A DNA stretch of 49,957 nt, taken from positions 1 to 49,957 of the forward strand of contig CALGJW010000044.1 in the NCBI GenBank assembly GCA_937930025.1. Reading direction: 5' to 3'. Numbering within the stretch: the first letter of the stretch is position 1; each line of letters starts with the position of its first letter. Of this stretch, positions 1 through 9,003 are shown piece after piece. The notes below the pieces were generated by a model. That model saw only the letters and a program-made list of their open reading frames with translations, was not told the origin of the DNA and searched no databases. Source of the DNA: an uncultured Saprospiraceae bacterium (GTDB taxonomy: Bacteria; Bacteroidota; Bacteroidia; Chitinophagales; Saprospiraceae). The translations under genes were made by a program, and so were the position numbers.

Positions 1-537
1 TTAGTGCTAGCCACACAGAACCCTATTGAACAAGAAGGAACCTATCCTTTGCCAGAAGCACAGGTCGATCGATTTATGTTAAAGGTAAAAATCGGTTATC
101 CTAACCAAGAAGAAGAAAGAGAAATTATTCGTAGAAATTTAGGAGTGAGTGAATTTGGAAAAGTAGAGCAGGTAGTTTCCACAGCCGAAATAATAAAGGC
201 TCGAAAAACTGTCCGCAAAGTTTACATGGACGAAAAAATAGAGCAATACATATTGGATATCGTTTTTGCAACTCGTGATCCGAAAGCTTATGGTATGGAA
301 GACTTGGCTCCGCTTATTGAATTTGGAGGATCGCCTAGAGCAAGTATAAACCTTGCATTAGCTTCAAAAGCCAAAGCTTTTATCGAAAGAAGAGGATTCG
401 TAATTCCTGAGGATGTAAGAAATATCTGTTATGATGTTTTGAGACATAGAATTGGATTGTCTTACGAAGCCGAAGCAGAAGAAATTACCCAAGAAGATAT
501 CATCAGACAAATCTTAGACACTGTAGAAGTTCCGTAA
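1..537 (+). CDS. moxR: MoxR-family AAA+ ATPase, C-terminal part (5' end outside window)
   Basis: This is the last ~178 codons of a MoxR AAA+ ATPase; the reading frame is open to the first base, so the true start lies upstream. The fragment begins at the sensor-1/pore region with [18 protein letters not shown] and the following VDRFMLKV, which are hallmarks of MoxR proteins. It continues into the C-terminal lid, where FGGSPRAS is the sensor-2 arginine motif. MoxR ATPases are chaperone-like proteins that act with von Willebrand factor A (VWA) proteins. This fits its place at the head of the Bat operon, with the next gene 3 bases downstream. The Walker A motif is not in the window, so the activity of this copy is inferred from the family. 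Confidence 0.95.
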   Translation, partial: LVLATQNPIEQEGTYPLPEAQVDRFMLKVKIGYPNQEEEREIIRRNLGVSEFGKVEQVVSTAEIIKARKTVRKVYMDEKIEQYILDIVFATRDPKAYGMEDLAPLIEFGGSPRASINLALASKAKAFIERRGFVIPEDVRNICYDVLRHRIGLSYEAEAEEITQEDIIRQILDTVEVP

Positions 538-540
538 ATC

Positions 541-1857
541 ATGCGAACAATAATTTGGCTACTATTTTTTATTGGAGTGATCCAATCCTCCTTAGCTCAA
601 TCAGACATAGAACTTAAAGTTCATGCACTGTTTGAGGAGGATCAACCTACCCTGGAAGTTCAATATTTCCATGGAAGAATGGATGCCATGCAAGAGGTTG
701 GAATGGCCTTGGGTTGTATTGACAAAGATTGCCGAGGCGTACTCAGGTATATTAGATCCAAAGAGGAATTATTACTCAAAGGGACAATTAAAAAAGAAGA
801 ATTGACCTTAGAGGAGATTAATAATTTTGGGAAAAAAAGTGGAAATCTTTCGGCTACTTTGACTAATAATTCCATCGAGGGTTGGTGGACCGACCCCGCC
901 GAAGAGAACTATTCACCTTTTAAATTGCTAGCAGTAAACAAAATTCCTTTAAAAGCGACACCCTGCGGAAAAGAAAAGTGGATAAGATATTTTTCTTCTC
1001 CAGATAATAAAGCACATATATTTTTGCAAAAATCTGGTGATAGTGTTGTAGAAGGATGGATGTTTCTTCCGGAACGAAATAAGAATCTAATTTTAGAAGG
1101 AGGAACTGCGGGGGATGGATATTATGAGTTGCAGGTTTTCGAAGATCATAATGTTGTTGGAAGTCTAATCGGCAGCTTTAAAGCGCAAGGAGCGCAAAAT
1201 GTACTTTTCGAATGGGAAGGGGGTGAAAAAAACCAAATGCAATTTATCTCTTCTGAGAAATTGATTTATGGCTGCATTGAGTACGGAGATTTTCTTAGTT
1301 ATTTTTCAATGACGTATCCACTAACTAGGCATCAGTCATTTAATACTTGGATGGAGAAAAAAGTCTCAGCCTTTGCTTCAGAAAGCAAGAAATATGGAGC
1401 AGATGTTCGAAAAGAAAATCCTGAATTAAATCCAGCAATGCGTTCTTCCATACATGCTAACGCATGGACCGAGATTAATTATTACAATAAAGGCTTCATC
1501 AGTGGAATTCTTAATTTTTCTAACAACTGGAAAGAACAGGAATCAGATGAATCATTTATTTTCAATTTCAAAGACGGAAAATTGCTAACCAAAAAAGAAT
1601 TATTTAAAATTTCTAGTGAAGTTGAAAAATTGGTGAACAATCGAAAATTAGGGTTGATAGAAATTAAAAATGGGGATGAAAATTATAATGCATGGATAGC
1701 CGCAGACGAATTTGAATTAATCAATATTCAATACAATGGCTTATCATTTGCATCAGCGTTTCATCCCATATTTGGAAGAGAAAAAATTGTTTTAACATTT
1801 GAAGAGCTTTCCCCATACTTGAATACAAATGGAGGTATTTCAGCTCTAGTAAAATAA
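541..1857 (+). CDS. Secreted protein with DUF3298-like C-terminal domain, inserted in Bat operon
   Basis: This 438-residue protein has a clear signal peptide (hydrophobic core to residue ~18, then SLAQ). The N-terminal ~240 residues appear to hold two copies of a beta-rich module: each has a YF start, an acidic Leu/Glu-rich middle, and an I/V-EGW(W/M) turn followed by a hydrophobic strand. The C-terminal ~190 residues (from about YGCIEYGDF) look like the DUF3298/RsiV-type domain, including the FNFKDGKLLTKKELF stretch that matches the usual FxxxdGkxltlxdLF pattern. It is exported, so it probably acts in the periplasm. It sits 3 bases after moxR and 2 bases before the DUF58 gene, so it must be co-transcribed. 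The usual moxR-DUF58 junction in Bacteroidota Bat operons has no such gene that I recall. Its function is unknown. Confidence 0.8.
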   Translation: MRTIIWLLFFIGVIQSSLAQSDIELKVHALFEEDQPTLEVQYFHGRMDAMQEVGMALGCIDKDCRGVLRYIRSKEELLLKGTIKKEELTLEEINNFGKKSGNLSATLTNNSIEGWWTDPAEENYSPFKLLAVNKIPLKATPCGKEKWIRYFSSPDNKAHIFLQKSGDSVVEGWMFLPERNKNLILEGGTAGDGYYELQVFEDHNVVGSLIGSFKAQGAQNVLFEWEGGEKNQMQFISSEKLIYGCIEYGDFLSYFSMTYPLTRHQSFNTWMEKKVSAFASESKKYGADVRKENPELNPAMRSSIHANAWTEINYYNKGFISGILNFSNNWKEQESDESFIFNFKDGKLLTKKELFKISSEVEKLVNNRKLGLIEIKNGDENYNAWIAADEFELINIQYNGLSFASAFHPIFGREKIVLTFEELSPYLNTNGGISALVK

Positions 1858-1859
1858 TC

Positions 1860-2729
1860 ATGGATACTAAGGAGTTACTCAAAAAAGTAAGAAGAATTGA
1901 GATTAAGACAAAAGGCTTGAGTAGCCATCTTGTCTCCGGTGAGTACCACTCTGCATTCAAAGGACAAGGGATGTCCTTCTCGGAAGTTCGAAGTTACCAA
2001 TACGGGGATGACATCAGAAATATTGATTGGAATGTAACAGCAAGAACGGGGGAACCTTTCACCAAAAGATTTGAAGAAGAACGAGAGCTAACGGTAATGC
2101 TGGCGGTAGACCTTAGTGGTTCTGCATTTTTTGGATCTCGGCAACAATTCAAACAAGAATTGATGACAGAGTTGTCAGCAGTTATTGCTTTCTCTGCAAT
2201 CAATAATCAGGATAAAGTGGGAGTAGTTTTATTTTCGGACAAAGTGGAAAAATACATTCCACCCAAAAAAGGGAAAAAACATATCCTGCTAATCATTCGA
2301 GAGCTCTTAAATTTTGAACCTACAGGAACTGGTTCAGAAATAGGAGTTGGTTTAGAATATCTAAACAACATTATCCGAAAGCGTTGTATATGTTTTGTCT
2401 TGAGTGATTTTATGTCCAGAAATTATGAAGCTCCTTTGAGAGTAGTGGCGAGAAGGCATGACTTGATTGGGGTTCAAATTTTTGATCCACTAGAAAAGGA
2501 ATTGCCAAACGTGGGTTTGGTTCGTGTCTGTGATGCAGAAACCGGCGATTTTCAATGGCTAGATACCGCTTCATCAAACACTAGAACCAAGTATAAACAA
2601 TGGTATATTGCCAATGTTAATTATATGCAAGAGAGTTTTAGAAAAGCGGGAGTGGCACATTTGTCGCTAGCAACGAACGAACCTTATCTAAACGAATTGG
2701 TACAATTTTTTAAAAGAAGAGCGCGCTAG
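1860..2729 (+). CDS. DUF58 domain protein of the Bat operon
   Basis: This 289-residue cytoplasmic protein is a typical DUF58 member. It carries the signature around residues 38-60 (FSEVRSYQYGDDIRNIDW, then TARTGEPFTKRFEEE). A VWA-like Rossmann core follows, starting MLAVDLSGS, where the DxSGS metal-site-like motif is intact. The family is nearly always encoded next to MoxR ATPases, and is thought to work with them in assembling or activating envelope complexes. It lies 2 bases after the secreted DUF3298-like gene and 3 bases before the next membrane protein. The length is normal for the family, and there is no transmembrane segment. Confidence 0.93.
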   Translation: MDTKELLKKVRRIEIKTKGLSSHLVSGEYHSAFKGQGMSFSEVRSYQYGDDIRNIDWNVTARTGEPFTKRFEEERELTVMLAVDLSGSAFFGSRQQFKQELMTELSAVIAFSAINNQDKVGVVLFSDKVEKYIPPKKGKKHILLIIRELLNFEPTGTGSEIGVGLEYLNNIIRKRCICFVLSDFMSRNYEAPLRVVARRHDLIGVQIFDPLEKELPNVGLVRVCDAETGDFQWLDTASSNTRTKYKQWYIANVNYMQESFRKAGVAHLSLATNEPYLNELVQFFKRRAR

Positions 2730-2732
2730 TTA

Positions 2733-3803
2733 ATGGAGAAAATATTTTCGCGACTTACGATAATGAAATATGGCTTTACGCTCGCAATTTTTCTATGCTT
2801 TGGCTTAGGGAATAATTTGAACGCACAGCTTAATGCAGATTTAAAATTAATACCAAGAACTGATAGTGTTCAGGTTGGTCAACCGCTGCATTTAAAAATT
2901 CAGCTAACCTTGCCGGCAAACGGACAATGTAATGCGGTCCAACTATTTCCTGATTCAATTCGCGTAATGGTCAAAGCAATTGATCCACAGGATTCTTCCG
3001 CTGTGAGTTATGAAGTACTAGACTACGGCCAGTGGGACAGAGCCGGGGACTTTAATTTTTTACCAAGACATTTAAATTGGGTTCCTCAAAAAAATGCTTC
3101 CACCCAGCTATTTCAAAATGAAATCAAAATCGTCATTTGGGAACCAGGGGTTTTTGTATTCCCAGCTGTTAAGGCGGACATTACACTGTCAAGTGGAAAC
3201 TATGAGGTGTTCTCCAACGAATTCCCCTTTGCCATCGGGGTTCCAGATCAAGCGAATATTACCAATGTTGATTCTACAGGTTTAGCACCTATTAAATCAA
3301 TCGAAAGAGAAGGAGCGAAAAATTATGCTTGGCTCATCGCAGGAATATTGACTGGAGCAGCTTTATTATTTGGATTAATTTATTTACTGGCCAACCGCAA
3401 AAAGAAACCAGTTGATATATATATTCCCCCAGCCTTGGCGCATGAAACAGCTTTTAAGGCGCTAGCAGATTTAGAAAAAAGAAAAGATTGGGAGAAAAAT
3501 TTATTAAAAAAATATTATGATGAATTGACGCTCATCATTAGAAAATATTTAGAAGATAGGTATGAAATAAAAGCATTGGAGTCTACCACAGATGAAATTT
3601 TTAGAGACTTAACAAAAATAAATCTATCCGCTGATTTACAGACTGAGTTAAAGAAATTATTGCCGATGACAGATATGGTGAAGTTCGCGAAAGCTGACCC
3701 TAGCGGAGAGTCGCATGTTAACTGGTTGAATTGGGCCAAAAATATGGTGGAGCAAACTAAAGAAGAACCAAATTTAGAAATTGAAAACAATAAGAATTCT
3801 TGA
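2733..3803 (+). CDS. Bat-operon membrane protein: BatD-like beta domain, TM and cytoplasmic helical tail
   Basis: This 356-residue protein has an N-terminal signal sequence that ends at NLNAQ. An extracytoplasmic beta-sandwich follows, starting LNADLKLIPRTDSVQVGQPL, similar in layout to BatD domains. One transmembrane helix lies at about residues 199-219 (AWLIAGILTGAALLFGLIYL). The helical cytoplasmic tail contains KKYYDELTLIIRKYLEDRY, typical of the DUF4381-like partners in bat operons. An internal ATG at residue 11 gives a more ordinary signal peptide and may be the real start. The stop overlaps the next start (TTGA). The likely role is linking MoxR/DUF58 in the cytoplasm to BatA and BatB in the membrane; this is inferred from position. 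Confidence 0.85.
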   Translation: MEKIFSRLTIMKYGFTLAIFLCFGLGNNLNAQLNADLKLIPRTDSVQVGQPLHLKIQLTLPANGQCNAVQLFPDSIRVMVKAIDPQDSSAVSYEVLDYGQWDRAGDFNFLPRHLNWVPQKNASTQLFQNEIKIVIWEPGVFVFPAVKADITLSSGNYEVFSNEFPFAIGVPDQANITNVDSTGLAPIKSIEREGAKNYAWLIAGILTGAALLFGLIYLLANRKKKPVDIYIPPALAHETAFKALADLEKRKDWEKNLLKKYYDELTLIIRKYLEDRYEIKALESTTDEIFRDLTKINLSADLQTELKKLLPMTDMVKFAKADPSGESHVNWLNWAKNMVEQTKEEPNLEIENNKNS

Positions 3804-4735
3804 GAACAATATTTGAAAATATAGAATTTGTAAATCCTTGGATGTTTAGCCTACTGCTATTGCTTCCGTTGTTTATATTTTTTTACATCAAAAATATTCG
3901 CAAAAAAGGAAGCTATGTTCGTTTTTCAAACTTAGAAGGCGTTAGAGGAATCGCAAGCTGGAGAGGACAGCTAAGAAAGTTATTGCCTTGGCTTAGAGTA
4001 TTGGCCTATTGTTCAATTGTCGTCGCATTGGCAAGGCCACAAAAGGCATTGCAAGAGGAGAAAGTGGAGGCAGAAGGAATTGACATCATGCTTGTGATGG
4101 ATGTGTCGAAGTCTATGGCGGATCCAGACCTCAGACCGAATCGACTGGAAGTGGCAAAGCAAGCGGCTTTGCAATTCGTCGAAGGAAGAAAATACGATAG
4201 AATTGGGTTATCCATTTTTGCAGGAGAGGCTTTAACCTTAAGTCCACTTACTTCAGATCATTCGGTCGTAAATCACTTTATAAGGAATTTGCAATTTGGT
4301 ATGTTACCCGGATTAACGGCAGTAGGCGATGGTTTGATCTCTGGGTTGAATAGACTTGAGCAAAGCCAAGGAATAAGTAAGGTGATTATTTTATTGACTG
4401 ACGGAGAGAACAATGCTGGGTATGTTCAACCACTTACTGCGGGCGAAGCTGCTGAAAGTTTAGGAGCTAAAGTTTATACTATTGGTTTGAAAATTCGCTC
4501 TCCCATTTTGCAGAAAATTTCCGCCATTAGCGGAGGAAAATCATTCTATGCTGGATCACAAAGTGCATTGGCTACGATCTACCAAGAAATAGATCAATTA
4601 GAAAAGACAAAAGTTGAAATAGCAGTCGTGAAAAGATATATAGAGCGCTTTCATATTTTTGCGTTAATAGGTATTCTTTTAATTCTGCTAGAATTATTTC
4701 TGAACCAAACAATTTTAAGGACGCTTCCTGCTTGA
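3800..4735 (+). CDS. batA: BatA: membrane-anchored VWA protein
   Basis: This 311-residue protein has two N-terminal transmembrane helices (MFSLLLLLPLFIFFYI and a second around residues 64-80). A VWA domain with an intact MIDAS site follows: LVMDVSKSM gives the DxSxS part, LPGLTAVGD the threonine loop, and LLTDGENN the distal Asp. A C-terminal transmembrane helix completes it (FALIGILLILLELFL). This is the standard BatA plan. The start used here is a TTG that overlaps the preceding stop by 4 bases; no ATG lies nearby before the first membrane helix except M15. BatA and BatB are thought to form a periplasmic-facing or membrane complex needed for oxygen and stress tolerance. Confidence 0.92.
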   Translation: MRTIFENIEFVNPWMFSLLLLLPLFIFFYIKNIRKKGSYVRFSNLEGVRGIASWRGQLRKLLPWLRVLAYCSIVVALARPQKALQEEKVEAEGIDIMLVMDVSKSMADPDLRPNRLEVAKQAALQFVEGRKYDRIGLSIFAGEALTLSPLTSDHSVVNHFIRNLQFGMLPGLTAVGDGLISGLNRLEQSQGISKVIILLTDGENNAGYVQPLTAGEAAESLGAKVYTIGLKIRSPILQKISAISGGKSFYAGSQSALATIYQEIDQLEKTKVEIAVVKRYIERFHIFALIGILLILLELFLNQTILRTLPA

Positions 4736-4736
4736 T

Positions 4737-5795
4737 ATGTTTAGATTTGAACACATCGAATATTTATGGGCTTTGGCGAGCTTACCCCTATTGGGAATAT
4801 TTATCTATTTGACTATTCGCTTTCGTAAAAAATCCTTGACGAAATTGGCAGACCTTGATTTGATTGAAAGATTGGGACCAAAACTTTCAAGAAGAAAAAT
4901 TAACCTGCGTTTTGTTTTTTTATTCATTGGGCTAATTTTATTGATAGTTGGTTGGGCCAATCCACAATGGGGTTCTCGTCAACAAAAGGTTAAGCGTGAA
5001 AGTGCGGATCTATTTTTTGCTTTAGATATTTCCAAGTCGATGCTTGCGGAAGATACGCGACCCAGTAGATTAGAACGTGCCAAACAAATGATCATAAAAA
5101 TGGCAGATGGGTTTAAAGGTGAGCGACAAGGTCTTATCATTTTTGCCGCGGAAGCCTACTTAGCACTGCCTCTTACTTTTGACTATGCTGCCGTAGAATT
5201 ATTAGCAAGTAGTGCCAACACAAACCAAGCAGGTACCCAAGGGACTTCTTTAAAAGCCGTCATTGAAAAAGCAGAAGAATCTTTTCAAGAAGGAGACAAC
5301 CGCTCGCGGTTATTAATTATCCTTAGTGATGGAGAAGATCATGAGGAGCCAGCGCTGGAATTGGCCGCTGAGGCCCGAAATCGTGGGTTGACTATTTGTA
5401 CCATTGGAATTGGTACAGAACAAGGAGCTGCTGTTCCATTGCCAGATGCAGAGGGTGGTGGAGTACTAAAAGATAAGAGTAACGGACAACCAGTTTTTTC
5501 CAAGCTCAACATTGATATGATGAAGCAATTGGCTGAAACGGGGGGAGGAGTATATTTCCCCCTAGGCAGCGCAGACAATACAATAACGTTGTTAAAAAAA
5601 TTAATAGAACGATTAGAAAAACAAGAGTACGAAGAAGCAATTTTCACTGAATATGAAAGTTATTTTCAATACTTCTTGGCTTTAGGGCTGCTCTTTTTGA
5701 TTATTGAATTTTTTCTTGGCGATAGGGCAGATACCAGTTGGAGAGATATTGCGTTTAGAAAGAGAGATAATGTGTTGGATAAAACTAAGATGTAA
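4737..5795 (+). CDS. batB: BatB: membrane-anchored VWA protein
   Basis: This 352-residue paralogue of BatA begins one base after the batA stop. It has the same plan: membrane helices near residues 8-26 and 57-77, then a VWA domain with FALDISKSM (MIDAS DxSxS), TQGTSLKAV (Thr loop) and ILSDGEDHEE (distal Asp). A terminal membrane helix near residue 310 (YFLALGLLFLIIEFFL) completes it. The insert VPLPDAEGGGVLKD between core strands is typical of BatB rather than BatA. It works with BatA and the TPR protein BatC that follows. Confidence 0.92.
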   Translation: MFRFEHIEYLWALASLPLLGIFIYLTIRFRKKSLTKLADLDLIERLGPKLSRRKINLRFVFLFIGLILLIVGWANPQWGSRQQKVKRESADLFFALDISKSMLAEDTRPSRLERAKQMIIKMADGFKGERQGLIIFAAEAYLALPLTFDYAAVELLASSANTNQAGTQGTSLKAVIEKAEESFQEGDNRSRLLIILSDGEDHEEPALELAAEARNRGLTICTIGIGTEQGAAVPLPDAEGGGVLKDKSNGQPVFSKLNIDMMKQLAETGGGVYFPLGSADNTITLLKKLIERLEKQEYEEAIFTEYESYFQYFLALGLLFLIIEFFLGDRADTSWRDIAFRKRDNVLDKTKM

Positions 5796-5796
5796 T

Positions 5797-6591
5797 ATGA
5801 AGATTAAAATATTGACTTTAGTTTTGTTGTTCGGTGGATCATTGTATGCCCAAGAAGCTGCTGATCTTAGAAGAGCCGCTGATCGAGATTATGATAATAG
5901 GTCTTTTGACAAAGCAGAAGAAAATTATCGAGCGGCAGAATCAGAAGACCCTTCTTTTAAATCAACCTACAATCTTGGGAATAGTCTCTATGAACAGCAA
6001 AAACTAGAAGAAGCGGAGGAAAGATATCTTTCTGCTTTGTCAAAAGCTAGATCAGACAAGGAAAAATCTAAGGCTTATTATAACTTAGGAAATACCGCGG
6101 TGAAAAAAGGTGATCTTGAAACTGCGTTAAATGCTTATCGAAGTAGCCTTAAACATAACCCTGATGACAACGAAGCTAGTTATAATTATTCCAGAACTTT
6201 GATGCAGCAAAAAATGCAACAACAGCAACAGCAGCAGCAACAATCTGGAGGAGAAAACCAAGAAGGAGACAAGGAGCAGCAAGAACAAGAACAGCAAGAA
6301 AATCAAGAGCAACAAGAGCAACAGGAGAATCAAGATCAACAGGATCAAGAAAATCAGGACCAACAACAAGATCAACAAGACAGTCAGGACAATCAGGATT
6401 CCAACAGTCAAGATCAATCGCAAGAAGGGGAAGAACAGGAATCCGGTCAGGAAGCAGGAGCCGAAAACGGAAAAATGACAAAGGAAGAGGCGAAAAGATT
6501 GTTGGAAATAATGAAAGAACAAGAACAAAAAACACAAGAAAAATTGCAAAGAGGGTCGGGAAAAAGAATTCGACCTAAAAAAGATTGGTAA
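5797..6591 (+). CDS. batC: BatC: TPR protein with Gln-rich low-complexity tail
   Basis: This 264-residue protein starts at the ATG one base after the batB stop; this start gives a signal peptide (MKIKILTLVLLFGGSLYAQ). An in-frame ATG at 5704 inside batB would add 31 residues that bury the signal, so it is rejected. Three TPR units occupy about residues 25-135, including FKSTYNLGNSLYEQ and AYYNLGNTAVKKGDLETAL. Residues ~140-225 are a Gln/Glu/Asn/Asp-rich run dominated by CAA/CAG/GAA codons. The C-terminal KEEAKRLLEIMKEQEQKT is a helix seen in other BatC proteins. It is the exported scaffold of the Bat complex. The low-complexity stretch is longer than in most homologues I know, but still of a usual type. 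Confidence 0.88.
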   Translation: MKIKILTLVLLFGGSLYAQEAADLRRAADRDYDNRSFDKAEENYRAAESEDPSFKSTYNLGNSLYEQQKLEEAEERYLSALSKARSDKEKSKAYYNLGNTAVKKGDLETALNAYRSSLKHNPDDNEASYNYSRTLMQQKMQQQQQQQQQSGGENQEGDKEQQEQEQQENQEQQEQQENQDQQDQENQDQQQDQQDSQDNQDSNSQDQSQEGEEQESGQEAGAENGKMTKEEAKRLLEIMKEQEQKTQEKLQRGSGKRIRPKKDW

Positions 6592-6593
6592 TT

Positions 6594-7088
6594 ATGAAAA
6601 TTTGGTTTTTTATTTTTTCTGTTTTACTTAGCAGCCAGGTTTTTAGTCAAAAAAAGATTGCTTCCTGGAAGGTAACCGTGAGTACAGATTCATTGTTAAT
6701 CGGTAATCGATTGAAGGTAAATTTTACCCTTAAAAACGCAAAAGGAAGAAACTTTGTGCCACCTAATTTTTCTGGATTTAAAGTAGTTATGGGTCCAAAT
6801 CAAAGTTCTAGCATGTCCGTTATAAACGGAGTGGTATCTCAAGAAAGTTCTTTTTCATATGTTTTAGAACCCATTGAAGAAGGTTCGTATTATATAGAGC
6901 CAGCTAGCATTGAAGTAGGGGGAGATCCTTTGGAAACCGCACCTCTGGAAGTTATTGTCTTTCCCAATCCCGACGGAATTATCCAACAGGATTTAGAACC
7001 AGAGTTACGTTGGGATCAACTACCTTGGGATCCTCCAAAGGAAAAACCGCTTAAGGGTAAAAAGAAAAAAAAGATTTATAAAATCTAA
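6594..7088 (+). CDS. Stand-alone BatD N-terminal beta domain
   Basis: This short secreted protein (164 residues from the ATG at 6594; a TTG at 6585 would add MVI) has a signal peptide ending VFSQ. Its single beta-sandwich aligns by eye with the first domain of the following batD: both have ATxS/VTVS, then a V/L-IG, F-TLxNAKGxNFxPPxF, a VINGxVS core and a GxYxIxPxxIxxxG strand. The tail is basic (KPLKGKKKKKIYKI) and has no membrane helix. It lies 2 bases after batC and its stop abuts the batD start codon, so it is part of the operon. It is probably a partial duplication of batD kept as a separate soluble periplasmic partner. Confidence 0.82.
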   Translation: MKIWFFIFSVLLSSQVFSQKKIASWKVTVSTDSLLIGNRLKVNFTLKNAKGRNFVPPNFSGFKVVMGPNQSSSMSVINGVVSQESSFSYVLEPIEEGSYYIEPASIEVGGDPLETAPLEVIVFPNPDGIIQQDLEPELRWDQLPWDPPKEKPLKGKKKKKIYKI

Positions 7089-8846
7089 ATGGCAAAGTAC
7101 TTTTATACATTAGTTATAATTTTTCTACTAGGATTGACGGCACAAGGTCAAACCAACCCTCGTTGGAATGCTACAGCAAGTAGTACCAAGGTATCCATAG
7201 GAGAAGAATTTCAAGTAACTTTTACCCTAAGTAATGCAAAGGGAAGTAATTTTATTCCACCCGACTTTAAATATTTTAAAGTATTAGGCGTTCCGGCTCG
7301 CGGATCAAGTACAACTATAATTAATGGCGCTGTAAGTTCCTCTTCATCTTGGACATATAGAATTCGTCCAGAAAAAACAGGAATGTACTGGATTAAGCCT
7401 GGCGCAATTACGATTGACGGACATCAGTATTTTACCAAAAAGATAAAAATAGAATCGACCAAAGGGAAAGTGCGAAACGCAACGAGTGATGAAGAATTTA
7501 CCTCCGCTCTACAAGAACAAGTTTTTATCAAGGCCGAGCTCTCAGATACGGTAGCAGTAGTAGGTCAACCATTGGTTTTTGAACTTAAGTTGTATTGGAT
7601 TCCAAATGTGTTGAACCCAAGATTGATGGCGGAACCTAACCTCTCTGCATTTTATCATGAAAATAATCCTAGAGGAGCCTATAGAACTTCCAAAGAAACC
7701 ATAGACGGAAAGTCCTTCAATGTAAAAACCCTTTATCGAAGCATTATTTATCCCCAGCAAATTGGCCAAGCCACAATTGGGAGTTATCGAATCCTTGTAG
7801 ATGTTCAGGATCCAAATGGAAAACCCATCCAGCGAGGGTTTTTTACACAAGGATCTTACATTCGTATGGATCTTAGATCTAAGGACATTGATGTTCGAGT
7901 GCTAGAGTTACCAAAACCTGCCCCTCCAAGTTTCTCTGGTGCGGTAGGTCGGTTGGATTTGCAATGTAAAGTAGATCAAAGGGTCGTAACTACTGATGAT
8001 GCCGTTACTTTGACAATGACCATAGTAGGAGAGGGCGATACAAAACAGATGGAAGCCCCAGCTTTTAATTCTACTGATAGTTTGGAAGTTTATGCGCCAA
8101 GACTATTAGAGGAAACTTCTTTTCAAACTCCGCAAGGAATTATCAAAGAGAAATCTTTCGAGTATGTGTTGCTCCCAAAATATCCAGGCAAGTATAACAT
8201 CGTTCCTGAGTATTCCTATTTCGACTCAGATGAAATGATATATAAATTGCTTTCCTGTGAGGCCATCGAATTGCGTGTCAGCCAAGGATCGAATCCGATT
8301 GGAAAGGCCATTGAAAAAGCCCCAGTAATTGAGGACGGGCTCTCAGGCATATTACCTGTTTTTGACTACACTCCAATTGATCGAACTCCGATGAATCCTA
8401 TATTGCTTTGGTCTTTATTGGGCTTGCCAATTTTCAGCATGCTATCTATGATTTCCGTTTTTTACTATCGAAAAAATCAACCTGAAGTAGACCAAGAGTT
8501 TTTAAGACAATCCCGTGCTCGTCAAGTAGCATTAAGTAAATTGAAAATGGCGGAAAGCGCTATGGTTGCCAATGAACCTAGAAAATTTTATGACGAGCTT
8601 TCCAAAGCCATGCATGGTTACCTTGAGGACAAAATAGGAATACCCCTTTCTTCTTTAAATGCCTCCTTTATTCGGGAAAAATTGGTTGGCCTGCAAGTGG
8701 ATGACGCTTTAGTGCAGCGCTTTATGTTGATACTCGAAAATTGTCAAATGGCTTTATTCGCAGGGAAAACCGACCAAGGTGATCTAAGACAAAGCTATAC
8801 GGAAGCGGGCGATGTTATTGAAGCCTTGGAAGCCGTTTTAAGTTAA
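7089..8846 (+). CDS. batD: BatD: secreted/membrane-anchored oxygen-tolerance protein
   Basis: This 585-residue protein has a signal peptide (TAQGQ cleavage region). Three to four consecutive beta-sandwich domains lie at about 22-125, 135-280 and 285-400, and a transmembrane helix at about 436-456 (ILLWSLLGLPIFSMLSMISV). A cytoplasmic helical domain follows with RKFYDELSKAMHGYLEDKIG, the usual BatD C-terminal signature. The start directly abuts the preceding stop. In the Bat system BatD is the large periplasmic partner of BatA/B/C. No batE (TPR-SH3) follows; the operon ends here, followed by 157 bases with no gene. Confidence 0.92.
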   Translation: MAKYFYTLVIIFLLGLTAQGQTNPRWNATASSTKVSIGEEFQVTFTLSNAKGSNFIPPDFKYFKVLGVPARGSSTTIINGAVSSSSSWTYRIRPEKTGMYWIKPGAITIDGHQYFTKKIKIESTKGKVRNATSDEEFTSALQEQVFIKAELSDTVAVVGQPLVFELKLYWIPNVLNPRLMAEPNLSAFYHENNPRGAYRTSKETIDGKSFNVKTLYRSIIYPQQIGQATIGSYRILVDVQDPNGKPIQRGFFTQGSYIRMDLRSKDIDVRVLELPKPAPPSFSGAVGRLDLQCKVDQRVVTTDDAVTLTMTIVGEGDTKQMEAPAFNSTDSLEVYAPRLLEETSFQTPQGIIKEKSFEYVLLPKYPGKYNIVPEYSYFDSDEMIYKLLSCEAIELRVSQGSNPIGKAIEKAPVIEDGLSGILPVFDYTPIDRTPMNPILLWSLLGLPIFSMLSMISVFYYRKNQPEVDQEFLRQSRARQVALSKLKMAESAMVANEPRKFYDELSKAMHGYLEDKIGIPLSSLNASFIREKLVGLQVDDALVQRFMLILENCQMALFAGKTDQGDLRQSYTEAGDVIEALEAVLS

Positions 8847-9003
8847 ATTCTTGAAAATAATTGCTAAAAAACCAATCCTTCCCTCTTTTTCTCCGTTAAT
8901 ACAAGCCAGCAACACTCACTTTTGTCTGCTATCGCGTTGATTCTCATTGGTTTTCATAACGCAATATCTCAAAAAGGGGGATTAATAAGTAACCGATTTT
9001 ACC

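Noticed and set aside
6127-6549. Minus-strand Leu-rich frame that looks like a membrane protein
   Set aside because: It is the complement of the Gln-rich tail of batC; the Leu codons are only the reverse of CAA/CAG. The gene on the plus strand is well supported.
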